Notes under the pieces: model-generated
What the model was told of the DNA's origin: nothing
What the model saw: the letters and a program-made list of their open reading frames with translations, nothing else
Database searches by the model: none
Program-made: the position numbers and the translations under genes
In this document: positions 34,996 through 46,612 of the stretch, in pieces
Layout: the number at the start of each line of letters is the position of its first letter
Position numbering within the stretch: the first letter of the stretch is position 1
Assembly: GCF_001625215.2 (NCBI RefSeq)
Contig: NC_030381.2
Coordinates: forward strand, 1,265,131 to 1,329,130
Length of the DNA: 64,000 bases
DNA from: Daucus carota subsp. sativus
Lineage: Eukaryota > Streptophyta > Magnoliopsida > Apiales > Apiaceae
Direction: 5' to 3'

Positions 34996-35635
34996 GGGCA
35001 AATTAATTTATAGGTCCTTGAACTATTGACGTTTTATTGTCTGGGTCCCTGAACTAAAGATTCCGTATTTTAGGTCACTTAACTTTTCTATTTTCTGATC
35101 TAAGTCCCTCCGTCAAAAAGATTCTAACGGTGTTAACTAGGGTTCTTGAGTTTCTTACAGATCAAAGCAATTTTGAAGGTGTTAGTGATATCCAAACTCA
35201 AAGTTCAAGTAGTCAAATTGAATCTTGAATCACTATCGACACTCATATGACAACAATTTTCACAAATTAGATTTAATTTTAAAAAAGCCCAAATTGGACC
35301 ATAAATTTAAGGTTTTTTATCGAATTTAGTGACCTAAATTTATAAAATTTTAAATTAAACATAATTTTTAAAAATTGGTGTCATATGAGTGTCGCCAGCG
35401 ACCCAAGCTTCGATTTGACTACTTGAACTTTGAATTTGGATATCACTAACACCTTCAAAATTGCTTTGATCTGTATGAAACTCAAGAACCCTAGTTAACA
35501 CCGTTAGAATCTTTTTGACGGAAGGACTTAGATCAGAAAACAGAAAAGTTAAGTGACCTGAAATATGGAATCTTTAGTTCAGGGACCTAGACAATAAAAC
35601 GTCAATAGTTCAGGGACCTGCAATTTAATTTTCCC
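34996..35635. mobile_element. Mutator-like foldback MITE with 10 bp target duplication
   Basis: Arms of more than 200 bp are inverted copies: left GGGCAAATTAATTTATAGGTCC, right (reverse-complemented) GGGAAAATTAAATTGCAGGTCC; both continue with TGAACTATTGACGTTTTATT and later CTAACGGTGTTAACTAGGG. TTACTTTTTC stands on both sides (34986-34995, 35636-35645). This architecture fits non-autonomous MULEs. A transcript would fold into a long hairpin. Confidence 0.88.
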
Positions 35636-35645
35636 TTACTTTTTC

Positions 35646-36194
35646 CCCTTCATTCTCCAAAGGAAAATCTTAGGATGAAGTTATTATAAATTTCCAGAGA
35701 TCTGTTGCTGCATATGTTCCTTAATTTCCAGGAACATTTGCACGCTTTATTCATTGCCCACAACTGCTTTTCCCTGATAACTGTCTTGTGAAGCCATTGT
35801 ACCCATGTTGAACTTTGATTACTCTTCACAATTCTCATCAGTTGCTTTCTCATGGCAGCTAAATTTCACTCAAAAAGGTTTTCAATATCTACTAGTATTT
35901 AATATGGGATGTTATAGATATGTAGTTATGTACTTGTGCATGCTCTTGTTCTGATTAAGCCTGACTCGGGCAGTGGAAAGAAAATTCTGATATCGGCTCC
36001 TCAGGCAGCAACTCGATATCCATCATTAGAACAGCATAATATAAATGCTCTTCTAGTGCAAATTCAAAAGAGAGAACACCAGAACACTAGAAAATGCAAT
36101 TAATAGAATAATGGAATTACATTATGATAAAAATACTATTCAAAATCATAAGTTAAAGAAGCTACTAGTTCATACTTTTAAGGAAAAGCTAAAA
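35646..36194. other. 3' flank of TMKL1
   Basis: Presumed terminator and 3' UTR of the TMKL1-like gene plus unassigned sequence. The 35650-35853 minus frame is not supported as a gene. Confidence 0.4.
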
Positions 36195-38895
36195 TTAAAA
36201 TGGGGTACCAATTTCACTTCTAGTTTCAGTAGGACTATACAAAGCAGACCTGTTTCTTGGTCTGTTTTCTTCCAACTGTTTTACAACTTCGTCCATCGTA
36301 GGTCGGACTGAAGCCACCGGAGCACAGCAACCCATTGCAAGCTTCAATGCTTGCACTAATCCATCTTCCATTGGACTCCTTATCCCCTTCAAAACTTCAA
36401 CATCAAAAACTTCCATCGTTGTTTCTTCTAATACAGCTTCTTTCACTAATGATGGCAAATCAAGATAACTACCGCTTCTTGCTTTCCCGGGTTTTTTCCC
36501 TAACAAAATCTCTAATAGTAAGATCCCAAAAGCATAAACATCAGTTCTAGAATTGCATTTCTTCATCCTCTGTAGTTCAGGTGCCTTGCAACCTTCAGCT
36601 TTGGAAAGTGCAACAATTTCATCAGCTACGTTTGGTATCATCAGCTTGTCAAGTCCAAACTCAGTGAGTCTCGCCACGAAGAAGTCATCAACAAGAACAT
36701 TTTTTGACCTCACATTACCATGAGTAATTGGCGTTTCAAGACTGGTATGAAGATGTGCTAGCCCTCTTGCTATACCTAAGGCAATCTTGTGTCGTTTGGC
36801 CCAATTCAATACCGGCTTTCCAACCCTTGTTTCTGGTTCAACCAGGACAAAAAAGATTGATATTAAGAGTTGGTATATGTTGATCACATCAACAAATCAC
36901 TGTGAATTTTATTAAATGAAGTTAAAAAGATATAGCACTGAAGTTAAGGTTAAATAACTGTAGATAAAGTAAAATAAAGTAAAGATACTCAATGTATCAG
37001 GCAGTAGTGGGCCTGATGACCAGAATATATATGCCCACATACACCATCCTAGGTTCATTATTCTGTCGGTCAGATACCTGGAGAGACTTTTTTCACTGTG
37101 ATAAAGAGATAAATGTGAGATATCGAGTCAATGACTCATCATGTGCCACAATAATCAGCCTTTTAAGAGGTCAGAAACACAAGCTCACGAGTTCTCAGAC
37201 AGATATGGTGTTTCTGATATCATTGTGGTCCCTAAGAGACAATACAACTCTACGGTGTGAAATGTACTTCTCCACTATTTGTTATGCTCCATTCAACATT
37301 TACTCAAAATGTTTCAGCACAATCATGAATGGTTCAAAGTGTAGGGGATTGGTAAAGTCCTTGGCTAAACAGACTCATGTTGGGTGGTAATAGCATCCAC
37401 AAATAAACAGTAAGCACAAGTTCAATATATATAGAATGTTAATAATCATGCAATTGCATGCACTATACTTAAAAGAAGATTGCATTATCTTAAAAAATTT
37501 AATCAAGTCAGGAGAAATGGACTAACCATGTAAGAGATCAAAGAGGTTTCTATTAGGTAGATAATCATATATAAGAAGCTTTTCTCCTCTCTTTCCCTGA
37601 TAGAAAGCTCTCAGTGGAATCAAATTTTCATGTCGAACTCGGCCTAACTGCTTGATCACCGGCAAGCATGAATTTCTGTCCTTGCAACTACCATCCCTCA
37701 ACAGCCTTAAGACAATGGTTCCTCCATCAGCAAGCTTCGCCTTATAAACAGTCCCATAACTCGTCTTCTCCATAACTTGTCCAGTTGCGTTTAAAACATC
37801 TTCCAAAGTCAAATTTTCACCACCTTGAAACAATATCAGCTTCCCCTCACCGCCACCATTTTCATCATCCTCCCCGTCCGCCAATTCATACTCCTCATCA
37901 TCCTCATTCTTCCTCTTCTTCCCTTGCACATACCCAATCAGCAGTGACGCCAAAACCACAACCCCTGCCATTAAACCAATCACAATTCCAGCAATTGCAC
38001 CAGAACTCAATCCAGAACTACCAGTACAACCCCTCAAAGGTCCCCCACAAAGCCCCGGATTGTTCCCTTCAAATACATCCCCACCAAACTTCGATCCCCC
38101 AAAATTTGGCACAACTCCAGTAAAATTATTATAAGAAAGATTCAACTTTTCCAAACTTAACCCAACTATCCCCTCAGGAATCGACCCAGAAAACATATTA
38201 CTTCCAAGATCAAGCTCCTTAAGACTCGTAAACCTAGTTAGAAACTCCGGAACATCACCCGAAAACATATTATGCCCAAAATCAAGAACCTCTAACTTAT
38301 CACAAGTAGCATTAGGCAATGCAGGTCGAGGAACAGCACCAGACAAAAAATTAGCATGAACACGAAATGAAATGAGACGATCACACAGATTCCAGATCGA
38401 TGTAGGAACAGAGCCATTCAACAAATTATTCCCTAAATCAATATCTGATAAAGAACTACTATAACCAAGCTCAAGAGGAATCTCCCCAACAAGATGATTA
38501 ACACCAAGATACAAACTTTTTAAGTTAGAAAGCTCACCGAGTTCTCTTGGAACTTTCCCAAAAAGCCCAGCTGAAGGAAGCTGCAGAGAAGCTACATGAA
38601 CAAGAGGGTCTTTAAAGAGACTCAAATTAGTCCATTGTGGAGAAGCTAAGTCACTGCAACTGAGAGCTGACCCATTTGTGAAGACCCATTTGAGTCCTTT
38701 CCACTGGCAAAGAGGCACAGATGTGTTCCAAGAAGCTAGTAGAATGTTGTCCGAGTTTCCTTGTAAAGAGGGTTTGATTTTGGTTAAAAGAAGCTCAGTT
38801 TCCAAGGTAGAAGAGAGGGACAAAATGGGAAAGACGGGGTTTGTTGTGAGTGTGAAGATGATAATGCAGAAAGGTAGAAGCTTTGGAACTGCCAT
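36195..38895 (-). CDS. TMKL1: LRR receptor-like pseudokinase TMKL1
   Basis: Two exons, 38895-37527 and 36832-36195 (joined in phase 1), giving 668 residues; Arabidopsis TMKL1 is similar in size. Plasma-membrane LRR receptor of unknown ligand. Seen: signal peptide (about 1-27), LRR N-cap with WNTSVPLCQWKGLKW, about five leucine-rich repeats (about 100-270; e.g. LKSLYLGVNHLVGEIPLELG), one transmembrane segment at about 295-318 (GAIAGIVIGLMAGVVVLASL), an acidic juxtamembrane region, then a kinase fold. Catalytic residues are degenerate: the VAIK Lys region reads IVLRLLRDGS, the HRD loop reads THGNVRSKN, and DFG reads TEFGLD, so it should be catalytically inactive, as known for TMKL1. The C-terminal lobe (TDVYAFGILLLEILLGKKPG) is intact. 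The 694 bp intron sits inside the kinase domain, at H-E of LLHE. Confidence 0.95.
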
Positions 38896-41389
38896 GGAAG
38901 AAGTAGAAGAAAGAAAGAAAGAAACAAGAGGGGTTTTGCAGAGAGAGAGAGAGACTGAAAGTTGTGGAAAAAGAGAGTGAGAGTGTGCAGGTGGGGAGTA
39001 GTGTGAAATTCTTTATGAAAAAGCTGACAAGTATGTTTATTTATAATGCAAGTAATAATGATCTTTTTCTGTGATTTTATCATATTTTTTTAAATTGATT
39101 TACTGCAATTTTATAGAGTTAACTCACTATATATTAATGTTCATACTTAAATGAAAGAAACAATTTTTTTTATAAGTATATTACTTATATTTACTTTCCA
39201 CTTATTTTATCATCAATCAAATTTCAAGTTTATTCAATATACACTGAGATTTATTAAAGAATTATATTATTTTATGATAAAGTTAATATAATTAATACTT
39301 AATTTTTATATATACTGAATTTGATTCAGAACTTTAAAATAGATAAACTTAAAATCATAACTATGCCAATATAGATGAGATGGAGAGTAATATCTTATGT
39401 CAAATTTTATTTTTTGGTTTCTGACTCTCACATATCAATTGTGTAATAAATTAAAGAGATACTAATTAATAAATTAAAAATTTCTTAATTAATTTAAAAT
39501 TATATTTTCAAAAGTTTTTTGATAGCAAAAATAATATTAAAATTTAAATATATTGTAATATAAATTTATGGTTCAGAAAAATCTAAGAATTTCCCATGAT
39601 AATTATAAAATTTTTGTAAATCCTAACACTATTTCTATTTTATTGTAATAAAAATAATATTAATCACTCAAAGTCAAGCTGACAATTAATTAGTGAATGT
39701 AGAGGGGGAATGTTCATTATTGATCATCAGTGACTGAACAAAAAAGGGAGGGCGTGATAATAAACCCTGAACACTTTTTCAACATTCTACATTCAAAAAT
39801 TGTAACCACAAACATATGAAATTGGACTTTTTCGGGGAAACTCGGCTAATCATCGGGTTTAGGGGTTTTCTTAGTTACGAGCAAATAAGCACGATGACTC
39901 TCCCAACGGTGCAGATTTAAAACATTTCCGAAGAAAACATTTGTTAACAATACTCAATACTACTATAGTTTATACTATTGTTTGCACGCTTCCGGTTTAT
40001 TGCTACTGGCTTCTGCTACCAGTAAGCTAGTAGCTTGCCAATTTTGTGCATTATCTTGAAATTTATTTAATAATTAAATATATAGAGTAGATAAGAAAGA
40101 TAATTATTGAATATGGTCCAAAGTGTATGCTTTCGGCTCAATAGCGTTTTCGTTTTACGAACTCAATAGCGTTTTTTTTTTTGCTATCTTGAATAGTGGT
40201 CTCTTTCTAACAAATACTTTTTATTTGAAGAAACCGTACGTGTAATTCAATATCTCCTTCTATGAATTTGACAGATATGTCTGTTTATTAAGTTTTATTG
40301 AAAAAAATGTATTATAAAATATTTTAATTTCTACTAAGCTGCCAATAACTTCATTAAAATATATAAAAATAAATTGATTAAGCGATAATCAAGATCTCTT
40401 TTCTGCTGGGAAAGCTCTCACAAAGCTCTCACGCTTCAGAGTTCTAGTTATCCAGTACTCGGACTTCGTAGTAGAAAAAACTACACGTTAATCTGGTTGT
40501 TTTTCGAACATAGGCTCACGCTCAGTCATCAAGCCAGGTGGGGGTGCATGTTAAGGTTGGTAGAGAACTTAGGATTTTGCTTTCTTCCACTGGGCCACCA
40601 TGTTTGGTCACAAAATACAATTTAAACTCCATTTCACTTAATTTTATAATTAAGTAATAGATTAAATATCAAACTGATCATTACAGTTAGCTTTGTCATT
40701 CATGAATTTGAGATCTCAATTGCTACTTTCAAGCCAGGTGATCTCAAATTGATCATTTTTTAAATCTGTCATCAATTAACAAAATTTTAAATTTATCATC
40801 GAAAATCAACAATTTCATATAAAGTGGTCAATTTGAGAACTCGAATTTGAAAGTAACAAATTTGAAATTTTATTATTTTTGAGGGACCTGTTTGATAATT
40901 CACCCACTAAATAATCATCTACTTTTAAAAACCTCTATTAAATAATGGAAATAAAGACTTATTTGGTGAAAATATAGTGTATGCAGAAATGAATCACTCA
41001 TTTCTACTAAAAATACAAGGCTACATATAATTTTCAGAAATAAGTGATTTGTTTGAGGAAAATAAAATTGGTTCGGAAAAATAAGATAAACGTTCTATAA
41101 GCTGACCTCCATTCTCTATACTTTGGACTTTAATTTTAAATTTAGGCAGCTCCAGACCATAATAATACTAAACGAAACACAATCTGCGAGTTTTCGTAAT
41201 TCAGTTTGATATTAGAAATGAGTTGATGGGTAAAGTTAGTGGTGATGATTGCAGAGAATCATGCTTATTCCAATTGTACATGATCTGGAAAACATAGAGT
41301 GCATGCGAATATTAAAAAGGCAGGCATCAGAAAATGTTAAAGTCAACAGTGTTAATGATGATGATTCATTTATATTTGTCAAAGTAATC
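38896..41389. other. Upstream flank of TMKL1 and gene-free AT-rich DNA
   Basis: A GA-rich leader (about 38900-38990) precedes the TMKL1 ATG. Beyond it no gene is visible. At about 40655-40905 a weak foldback (AATATCAAACTGATCATTACAG against the complement of CCTGTTTGATAATTCACCC) probably marks a decayed Mutator-like MITE without a clear target duplication. Confidence 0.45.
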
Positions 41390-41515
41390 AAATTTGGGCT
41401 TTTAGAAAATGCATTCTAAAGATGAGCTAGTTTTTGGGCTTGTTGATGAATTTTAGGGTGGAGCTTGGAGTGTTGGATCCTTTGGGTTGATTACTGTAGT
41501 ATTTACGATCTACAT

Positions 41516-42234
41516 TAGAGGTGTACGCGGCCGGGTTAACCCGATTTAAGCTTTTTTTTATCCACCCCATTAAATTTAGTTTGCTAATTTTTGAACCCAA
41601 TCCATTAAAATTAATTTCCAACCCAATCCAATTTGTCGTATTTCGGGTTGGGTTGGTTTGACCGGTTTGTACGGGTTATTAACTTTCTGTTAAACTCTAA
41701 AAAAAAAAAAAAAAACTGCTCTATAAAAAAAACAGACTTAAGCCAAACGGCCCCCGCATATACTCTGTTGATTTACGCTAGTTTATTTTTTTTGGTTTTA
41801 CATATAATATTGCTAGTTTTTTTTTCCTATATAGTCTACTGAATGATTCCATCATTACATGCCATGCTCACTAATATAACTTGTTACTCTAATATAACTT
41901 CACTAAAATGAAACCAAAACAAAAAATAAAGTTGGCAGGTCCTTACTTCAGATGAAAATAGGATGTTCAGCACTAGTTATCCATCGCAAGTAAAGTGACT
42001 AATTTATTTATTTTTTTTCAAGGTGGGCTATAATATAATTTGAAATACATAAGTATAATATCCTCGGGTTGGGTTGGCCTAATAAAATTTAAAATCATAC
42101 CCAACCCATTAAAGCCGGGTTGGAGCCATTTCAAACCAATCAAATAACGTTGTATAATTTTCGGTTTGGTTCGGTCAAAAATAGGGCCGGTTTGGGTCGG
42201 GTTGAACAGTTTGAGCGACCCGTGTACACCCCTA
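41516..42234. mobile_element. hAT-type MITE (TAGGGGTGTACACGG family)
   Basis: Ends TAGAGGTGTACGCGG and CGTGTACACCCCTA are flanked by ATCTACAT (41508-41515) and GTCTACAT (42235-42242). The empty paralogous site reads ACGGTCTACATGATG near 49261-49275, proving the insertion and showing that the original target was GTCTACAT. It is the same TIR family as 5034-5690. Non-coding. Confidence 0.93.
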
Positions 42235-42300
42235 GTCTACATGATGTTCTCAGCCCAGGATCCAACATAATATCTTCCAAAGTATCTATCATAATTTGTA

Positions 42301-42754
42301 GGGTAAATAACAAAAGGGTGGAGGAATTTTTTTTAAAATTTGTAAAAAATTGGCTGGATTTTAAAAATAGTAAAAATAGTGGCTGAAGTTTACTTCCATC
42401 TTTCAATAAGGTGGCGCCCGTCAAATGCCGTTAATATAAATCCGTTAACTCCTAAAAATTAAGAATAAATTGCAAGAGGTTGGTTGGAGTTTTCAAAAGT
42501 TGCAAAATAGTGGTTAGACTTCAAAAATAGCAGAATAGTTGCAGCCAATTATTTGCAATTTTTAAAAACTCCAGCCACCCTCTAGTCATTTATTCTTTAA
42601 TTTTGGAGTTAACAGAGCTACGTTGACGGTCCTTGACGGGCGCCACTTTATTAAAAGATGGAAGTAAACTTCAGCCACTATTCTGCTATTTTTGAAGTCT
42701 AGCCAACTTTTTACAAATTTTGAAAAAATTCGGCTACCTTTTTGAAATTTACTC
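42301..42754. mobile_element. Mutator-like foldback MITE with 9 bp target duplication
   Basis: TIRs GGGTAAATAACAAAAGGGTG and (reverse-complemented) GAGTAAATTTCAAAAAGGTA lead into long inverted arms; TAATTTGTA is repeated perfectly at 42292-42300 and 42755-42763. The paralogous copy at 49.3 kb lacks it. Confidence 0.9.
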
Positions 42755-43170
42755 TAATTTGTACTTTATTTTTCGCATTGGCGTCATTTGATGGTCTTTA
42801 GGATTTGAGTTAAATATTTTCTTGTTTTGTTGCGTCACAGATATTACCAGAGATGGTCTTTATCTATCTAGCAGAAAACTAATTGATCTTGTTAAGAAGG
42901 CCGATCAACAGTAGTATCCATCAATGTTGTCTATCAATTTGATCTGACAAGTTTACAGTTGCTAAAGGTTTTTTGTATATATGGACGACTTGAGGAAATG
43001 ATTCCCAAACCCATCTTCGTATCAATCATGTTTATCTAAGATACCTTGAGGATAAGGATCAGTCACTGCTCATCTTTCCATCCATCGATACGAATTTAAT
43101 CCTACTACAAACGCTCAAATTAGACACAAGGTTATATATATTCCACCATGCCCAAAGAAATACCTCCCCA

Positions 43171-43439
43171 GTGAGATATGGGTAAAACCAAATAAGAGTA
43201 AAAAACAGCGCAATCTATATATACAGGCAGTGAATGTGGAAAAAAGATCGAGGAGTCATTCAATGAAACCTGATTGCTTTATTCCATTCTAGGCTTGTCA
43301 TGCTGCCTCCTCATGTTTATCAAAGTATTGGAATCGTTTGGACCCTTTTGCTGATCGGGGTGTGGCTAGATTCTGGAAACGATCTAGTAATTTTTACTCA
43401 ACACCACCTAGTAATATATCTTCTACATCCATATATATA
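43171..43439. other. Intergenic spacer
   Basis: No gene recognised; the frame at 43300-43497 is unsupported. Confidence 0.35.
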
Positions 43440-43674
43440 CTCTTCCTCCCTGTCACTTTGTTTTTATAATCTAATTCCTTTATTACTTGACACGTAAATT
43501 AAGATTTATACAAAATATAATTTTCTTATTTAATTTTAATTTTTTAAATAAATAATTAAATATTAAATTTTTGTTAGAAAAATTAAAAATTATATTTTTT
43601 ACAAGATTTGAAATACGTGTTACCTGTCAAGATAAACAAGTCAACGAATGAGACGATTACCCAGGAGGAAGGAG
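43440..43674. mobile_element. Degenerate Stowaway-like MITE
   Basis: Left end CTCTTCCTCCCTGTCAC after TA, and right end (reverse-complemented) CTCCTTCCTCCTGGGTAATC; inner parts also match as inverted repeats (ACAAAATATAATTTT). Target duplication decayed. Confidence 0.6.
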
Positions 43675-43847
43675 CAAGATGTCTCTTTCATTTCTTTACA
43701 GTTTTTTTACATTGCTCGACACACATAGTTTTCTCTCGTCCCCAATATAAACAATTGAGGAGGAGGGAGTAATGGATATGACGCGTATCGGCGTAAGGTG
43801 CGAGTCATTTTTGATAGCTCCGAATCTTCTCACTCTAACACTTGTCT

Positions 43848-44110
43848 CATTACAACAACGGTTTCTTGAAATATTGTCTAAGATTTCTTCACACAATAGC
43901 ACCGAAAACAGTTGTCTGTCGTGCATCGTTACACAATACCACAGTTAAGACACCGTGTCTGATTGAATTTTGTAGACACTAGTTTTTTAACCGTTTTAGG
44001 TTGTAGGTGTTAGACAATATTTATTCGCTGATGAAAATAAACCGTTGTCTCTTGTTTTCGGCCAACACTTTTTTCAGCGTCCGTTGTCTAATGCTAGTTT
44101 TGTTGTAGTG
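43848..44110. mobile_element. Short CACTA-like element
   Basis: Right terminus TTTTGTTGTAGTG is the complement of CACTACAACAAAA; the left end CATTACAACAACG is one base off. Internal TTGTCT/AGACAA motifs recur in both orientations, as in CACTA subterminal regions. Flanking triplets TCT and TCA do not match perfectly. Confidence 0.55.
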
Positions 44111-44519
44111 TCATTACTCGACTTATGGAATCCCAACACGACATTGTAATAAGTAGCTTTCCGATCATCAATAAGCTTCTTAAAACAAGACGAAAGAACC
44201 GCTCTAAGCTTCAGATTCCACAAAAACAAGTCTCGACAATCAGTGGCGGATCCAGCTCCGAAAGTAAGGGAGTTCGTATATAATAATTTGTAACGATGAT
44301 TAATTGGAATGATAACACGGATTTTTTTTAATATTCATATTATGTAATTCTATACCGTTTCACAACATAATAAGTCATGTTCACCTTGATTAGAATGGTG
44401 GATACCAAAATGATAACGTAGAAATTAAAAATTCAATATTCAAATTATATAATTTTTTTACCGTTCCACAACAATATGTAATTATGTAAAAAATTGAACA
44501 AAAATTTAAGGGGGTCGAC

Positions 44520-44845
44520 TGGCCCCTCTTGCCTGATATGTAAATCAGTTAACAAGAGTAAGTCATTAAGCGAACCAAGCACTTTCACGCTCTTAGACTG
44601 AGTATAAAAAAGAGGAACCCATATTTTTCGATTACAGAAACTGTTTGAGCAGAGATTAAGCAAAGATCTCATTGTTCAGGGATATATGGAGGATCATTAA
44701 CACATTATTGTTATCAGAACACGAAATGTAATGATGAATTTGAGGTAGAAGTGAAGTTAGGGCCAGATACTTCACAGGCACCTTTTTAAGGATCCTAACA
44801 ACAAAATCTTCGCTAAACGACGTCTTGCTCTCGTTGTTATTTCTT
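44520..44845 (-). pseudogene. F-box protein pseudogene fragment
   Basis: On the minus strand a frame reads FSEDFVVRILKKVPVKYLAL, a good F-box start; after stops and frame changes, SVKVLGSLNDLLLLTD resembles the conserved 'VGSCNGLLCL' block of F-box-associated-domain proteins. The rest is missing and a repeat with GTGGCGGATCCAG at about 44242 interrupts the 3' side. A TATA-like TATATATAG at about 44936-44944 may be its old promoter. Too damaged to encode a functional protein. Confidence 0.55.
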
Positions 44846-45794
44846 AAGGGTTTGCTACGAAACAGAGAGTAGAGACAAGCAGATGTGTTTGTTTGTGTTT
44901 TGATATGCTGCGCAAGTATAATGTGTGTGTATAGTGTATATATAGTCTACTAATGCTGCTCTGCAACCCGGTCGCAAGGGACACGTGTCGTAATAGCATT
45001 CGATGATATCAACCGCCTTACTTCATTGTCTTGCAATTTTAGGCACATTACCCGACCACCTTATTATTCTGTGTTTATTCTTATTTGCTCGTTTACATTT
45101 ACATTGATATAATATTTATTTCTTTTGTATTCTTTTTCAGTTTATATTTGGGAACTAATATTAGATGTGTTAAGTTTTTTCACCCTTCGCTCATCCATTC
45201 CGCCCGCCCGTCCAGAATGTTCTTAAAATGATATAAACCTTGCTCTTTTGTTAATATACATTGTTCACGAATATCGTCAACTTTGATTCAAATATTTGAA
45301 GGTAAATTCCAAAAAATTATTAAAAGTATAATTTTGCATCTCACTCAAAGTATTTTTAAATATATGATCTGTTATTATTTATATTTAAATAGAAATATAT
45401 TGCATGATTTTTCTTCAGAGTTTTTGATTCGGAATTGTTTTATGTTTGAAAGACCTTCATGAGTATATTGTTTTTTATTCTGAACATGTTACAATGTTAC
45501 AAGGCACAGAAATCTGCAGAAATTAGAATCATCCATCCGTTGCTACATAGCGAGATAGCAGAGGAATACAGTATCGGAATTTGGAAAGAAAGATAGTAAT
45601 GACCATCGAGATATTTCTTGATATAAGCACTGAAATTTCAACCACATATACTGTTTCTAATTTTTTCCATGCATAAATATGTAAAAACCAAGTACTTGTC
45701 TTAGTTTAGATTCTTGCAAAATAGAAATAAAAGTTGAAATAGTGCATAGTCTTGAAAATCAGGTGAAATCACTAAAATACTGAGTCCATTTTAT
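44846..45794. other. Gene-free spacer
   Basis: AT-rich; no recognised features other than the putative old promoter of the F-box remnant. Confidence 0.35.
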
Positions 45795-46612
45795 TTATTT
45801 ATCCAATATGTAAGCTCTGTGCATTGTGGCACTGGTCAGGCAGTCAGTCTTCTGTTTTTTAGCGGCCTTCCCACCCATCTTCCCTTCATCTGGGTCATGG
45901 CTAGCTGCAGCACACTCTGAGAGGCGGAATGCAGTATATTCCTCATAACCGCGGTCGATGTTGTATGCATTGATTTTAATATCAGAAGCACACTCCTTCC
46001 CAACAATGTTCTTGAAAATGGGCAGCGTATTGAGTAGATTTGCGTCCTATGATTACATTAAAAATATTGTTAGCGTGCTGTTGTAACTATGTTTGTTCTT
46101 GCAGTGCATAATACTTGTTCGATTACCTCCGAAAGCTCAGTCAGTACGTATTCTATCCACTGGTACACCGATGAGGTCCTCAGTATTCTATCCACTTGTA
46201 CACCGATGAGGTCCTTTGCCTCCTTGTTGAATAGAGTCAAAGTAGGGCGTGCTGAATCATCTTTCACACGGACAGTTGGCCTGAAGCTGTTTGCAAAGTC
46301 AAATACTAAGTTTCGGGTGTGAACAACGATAATAATAATACCGCCACTATTACATTGTTTAATAATTGTGGTGCCAATAATGCATTGCTAATTTGTAGTG
46401 TTTTTCTTTATTATAGTTGTGGTGCTGGTGTTTTGTAGTCAGTAAAGAGCAATAGTACCGTGGCACCACTGACCTGCTTTGCACAGTTGTTGCAACAATA
46501 TTCTCTGCTGACAGTGTACTTCTCGTGAGCATCTTGGGCAGTAGTTGCAGTACCAGTCCTCGTCCTCCAAGACAGCAATAATCTTGGCGGCCTTGCATGG
46601 ACGACTGACCAC
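45795..46612 (-). pseudogene. RPA70-like (replication protein A large subunit) C-terminal remnant
   Basis: Three exon-like blocks with plausible splice borders: about 46612-46470, 46300-46127, and 46046-45795 (84 codons with stop). The first holds half of the RPA C-terminal zinc finger (DWYCNYCPRCSRE) and, in another frame, the other half (REYCCNNCAKQ), so it is frameshifted. The second, FRPTVRVKDDSARPTLTLFNKEAKDLIG, is an OB-fold strand pattern typical of RPA1, but it is followed by a 35 bp direct duplication (46149-46218) that shifts the frame. The last block ends ...ATMHRAYILDK. RPA70 paralogues bind single-stranded DNA in replication and repair; this copy looks non-functional, lacking the N-terminal OB domains. 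Confidence 0.7.
46149..46218. repeat. 35 bp tandem duplication in the RPA-like remnant
   Basis: Two copies (46149-46183, 46184-46218) of TATTCTATCCACTKGTACAC... with one or two differences before the end. A length of 35 is not divisible by three. Confidence 0.9.

Larger units (their letters stand above)
41390..43170. repeat. Duplicated segment, interrupted copy
   Basis: Homologous to 49143-49420 downstream of ABI3: both contain AAATTTGGGCTTT, GAAAATGCATTCTAAAGATG, GGAGTGTTGGAT and GATTACTGTAGTATTTACG; after the insertions, both contain CACTGCTCATCTTTCCATCC and CGAATTTA-TCCTACTACAAACGC and end at the CCACCATG-CCCA block. This copy carries a hAT MITE (41516-42234), a Mutator-like MITE (42301-42754) and about 300 bp of extra sequence (42764-43055). 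Confidence 0.88.

Noticed and set aside
44225-44530. Complete transposon starting GTGGCGGATCCAG
   Set aside because: The left motif resembles a common plant repeat end and a GGGGGTCGACTGGCCCC block may be the other end, but no target duplication or full inverted repeat could be shown.
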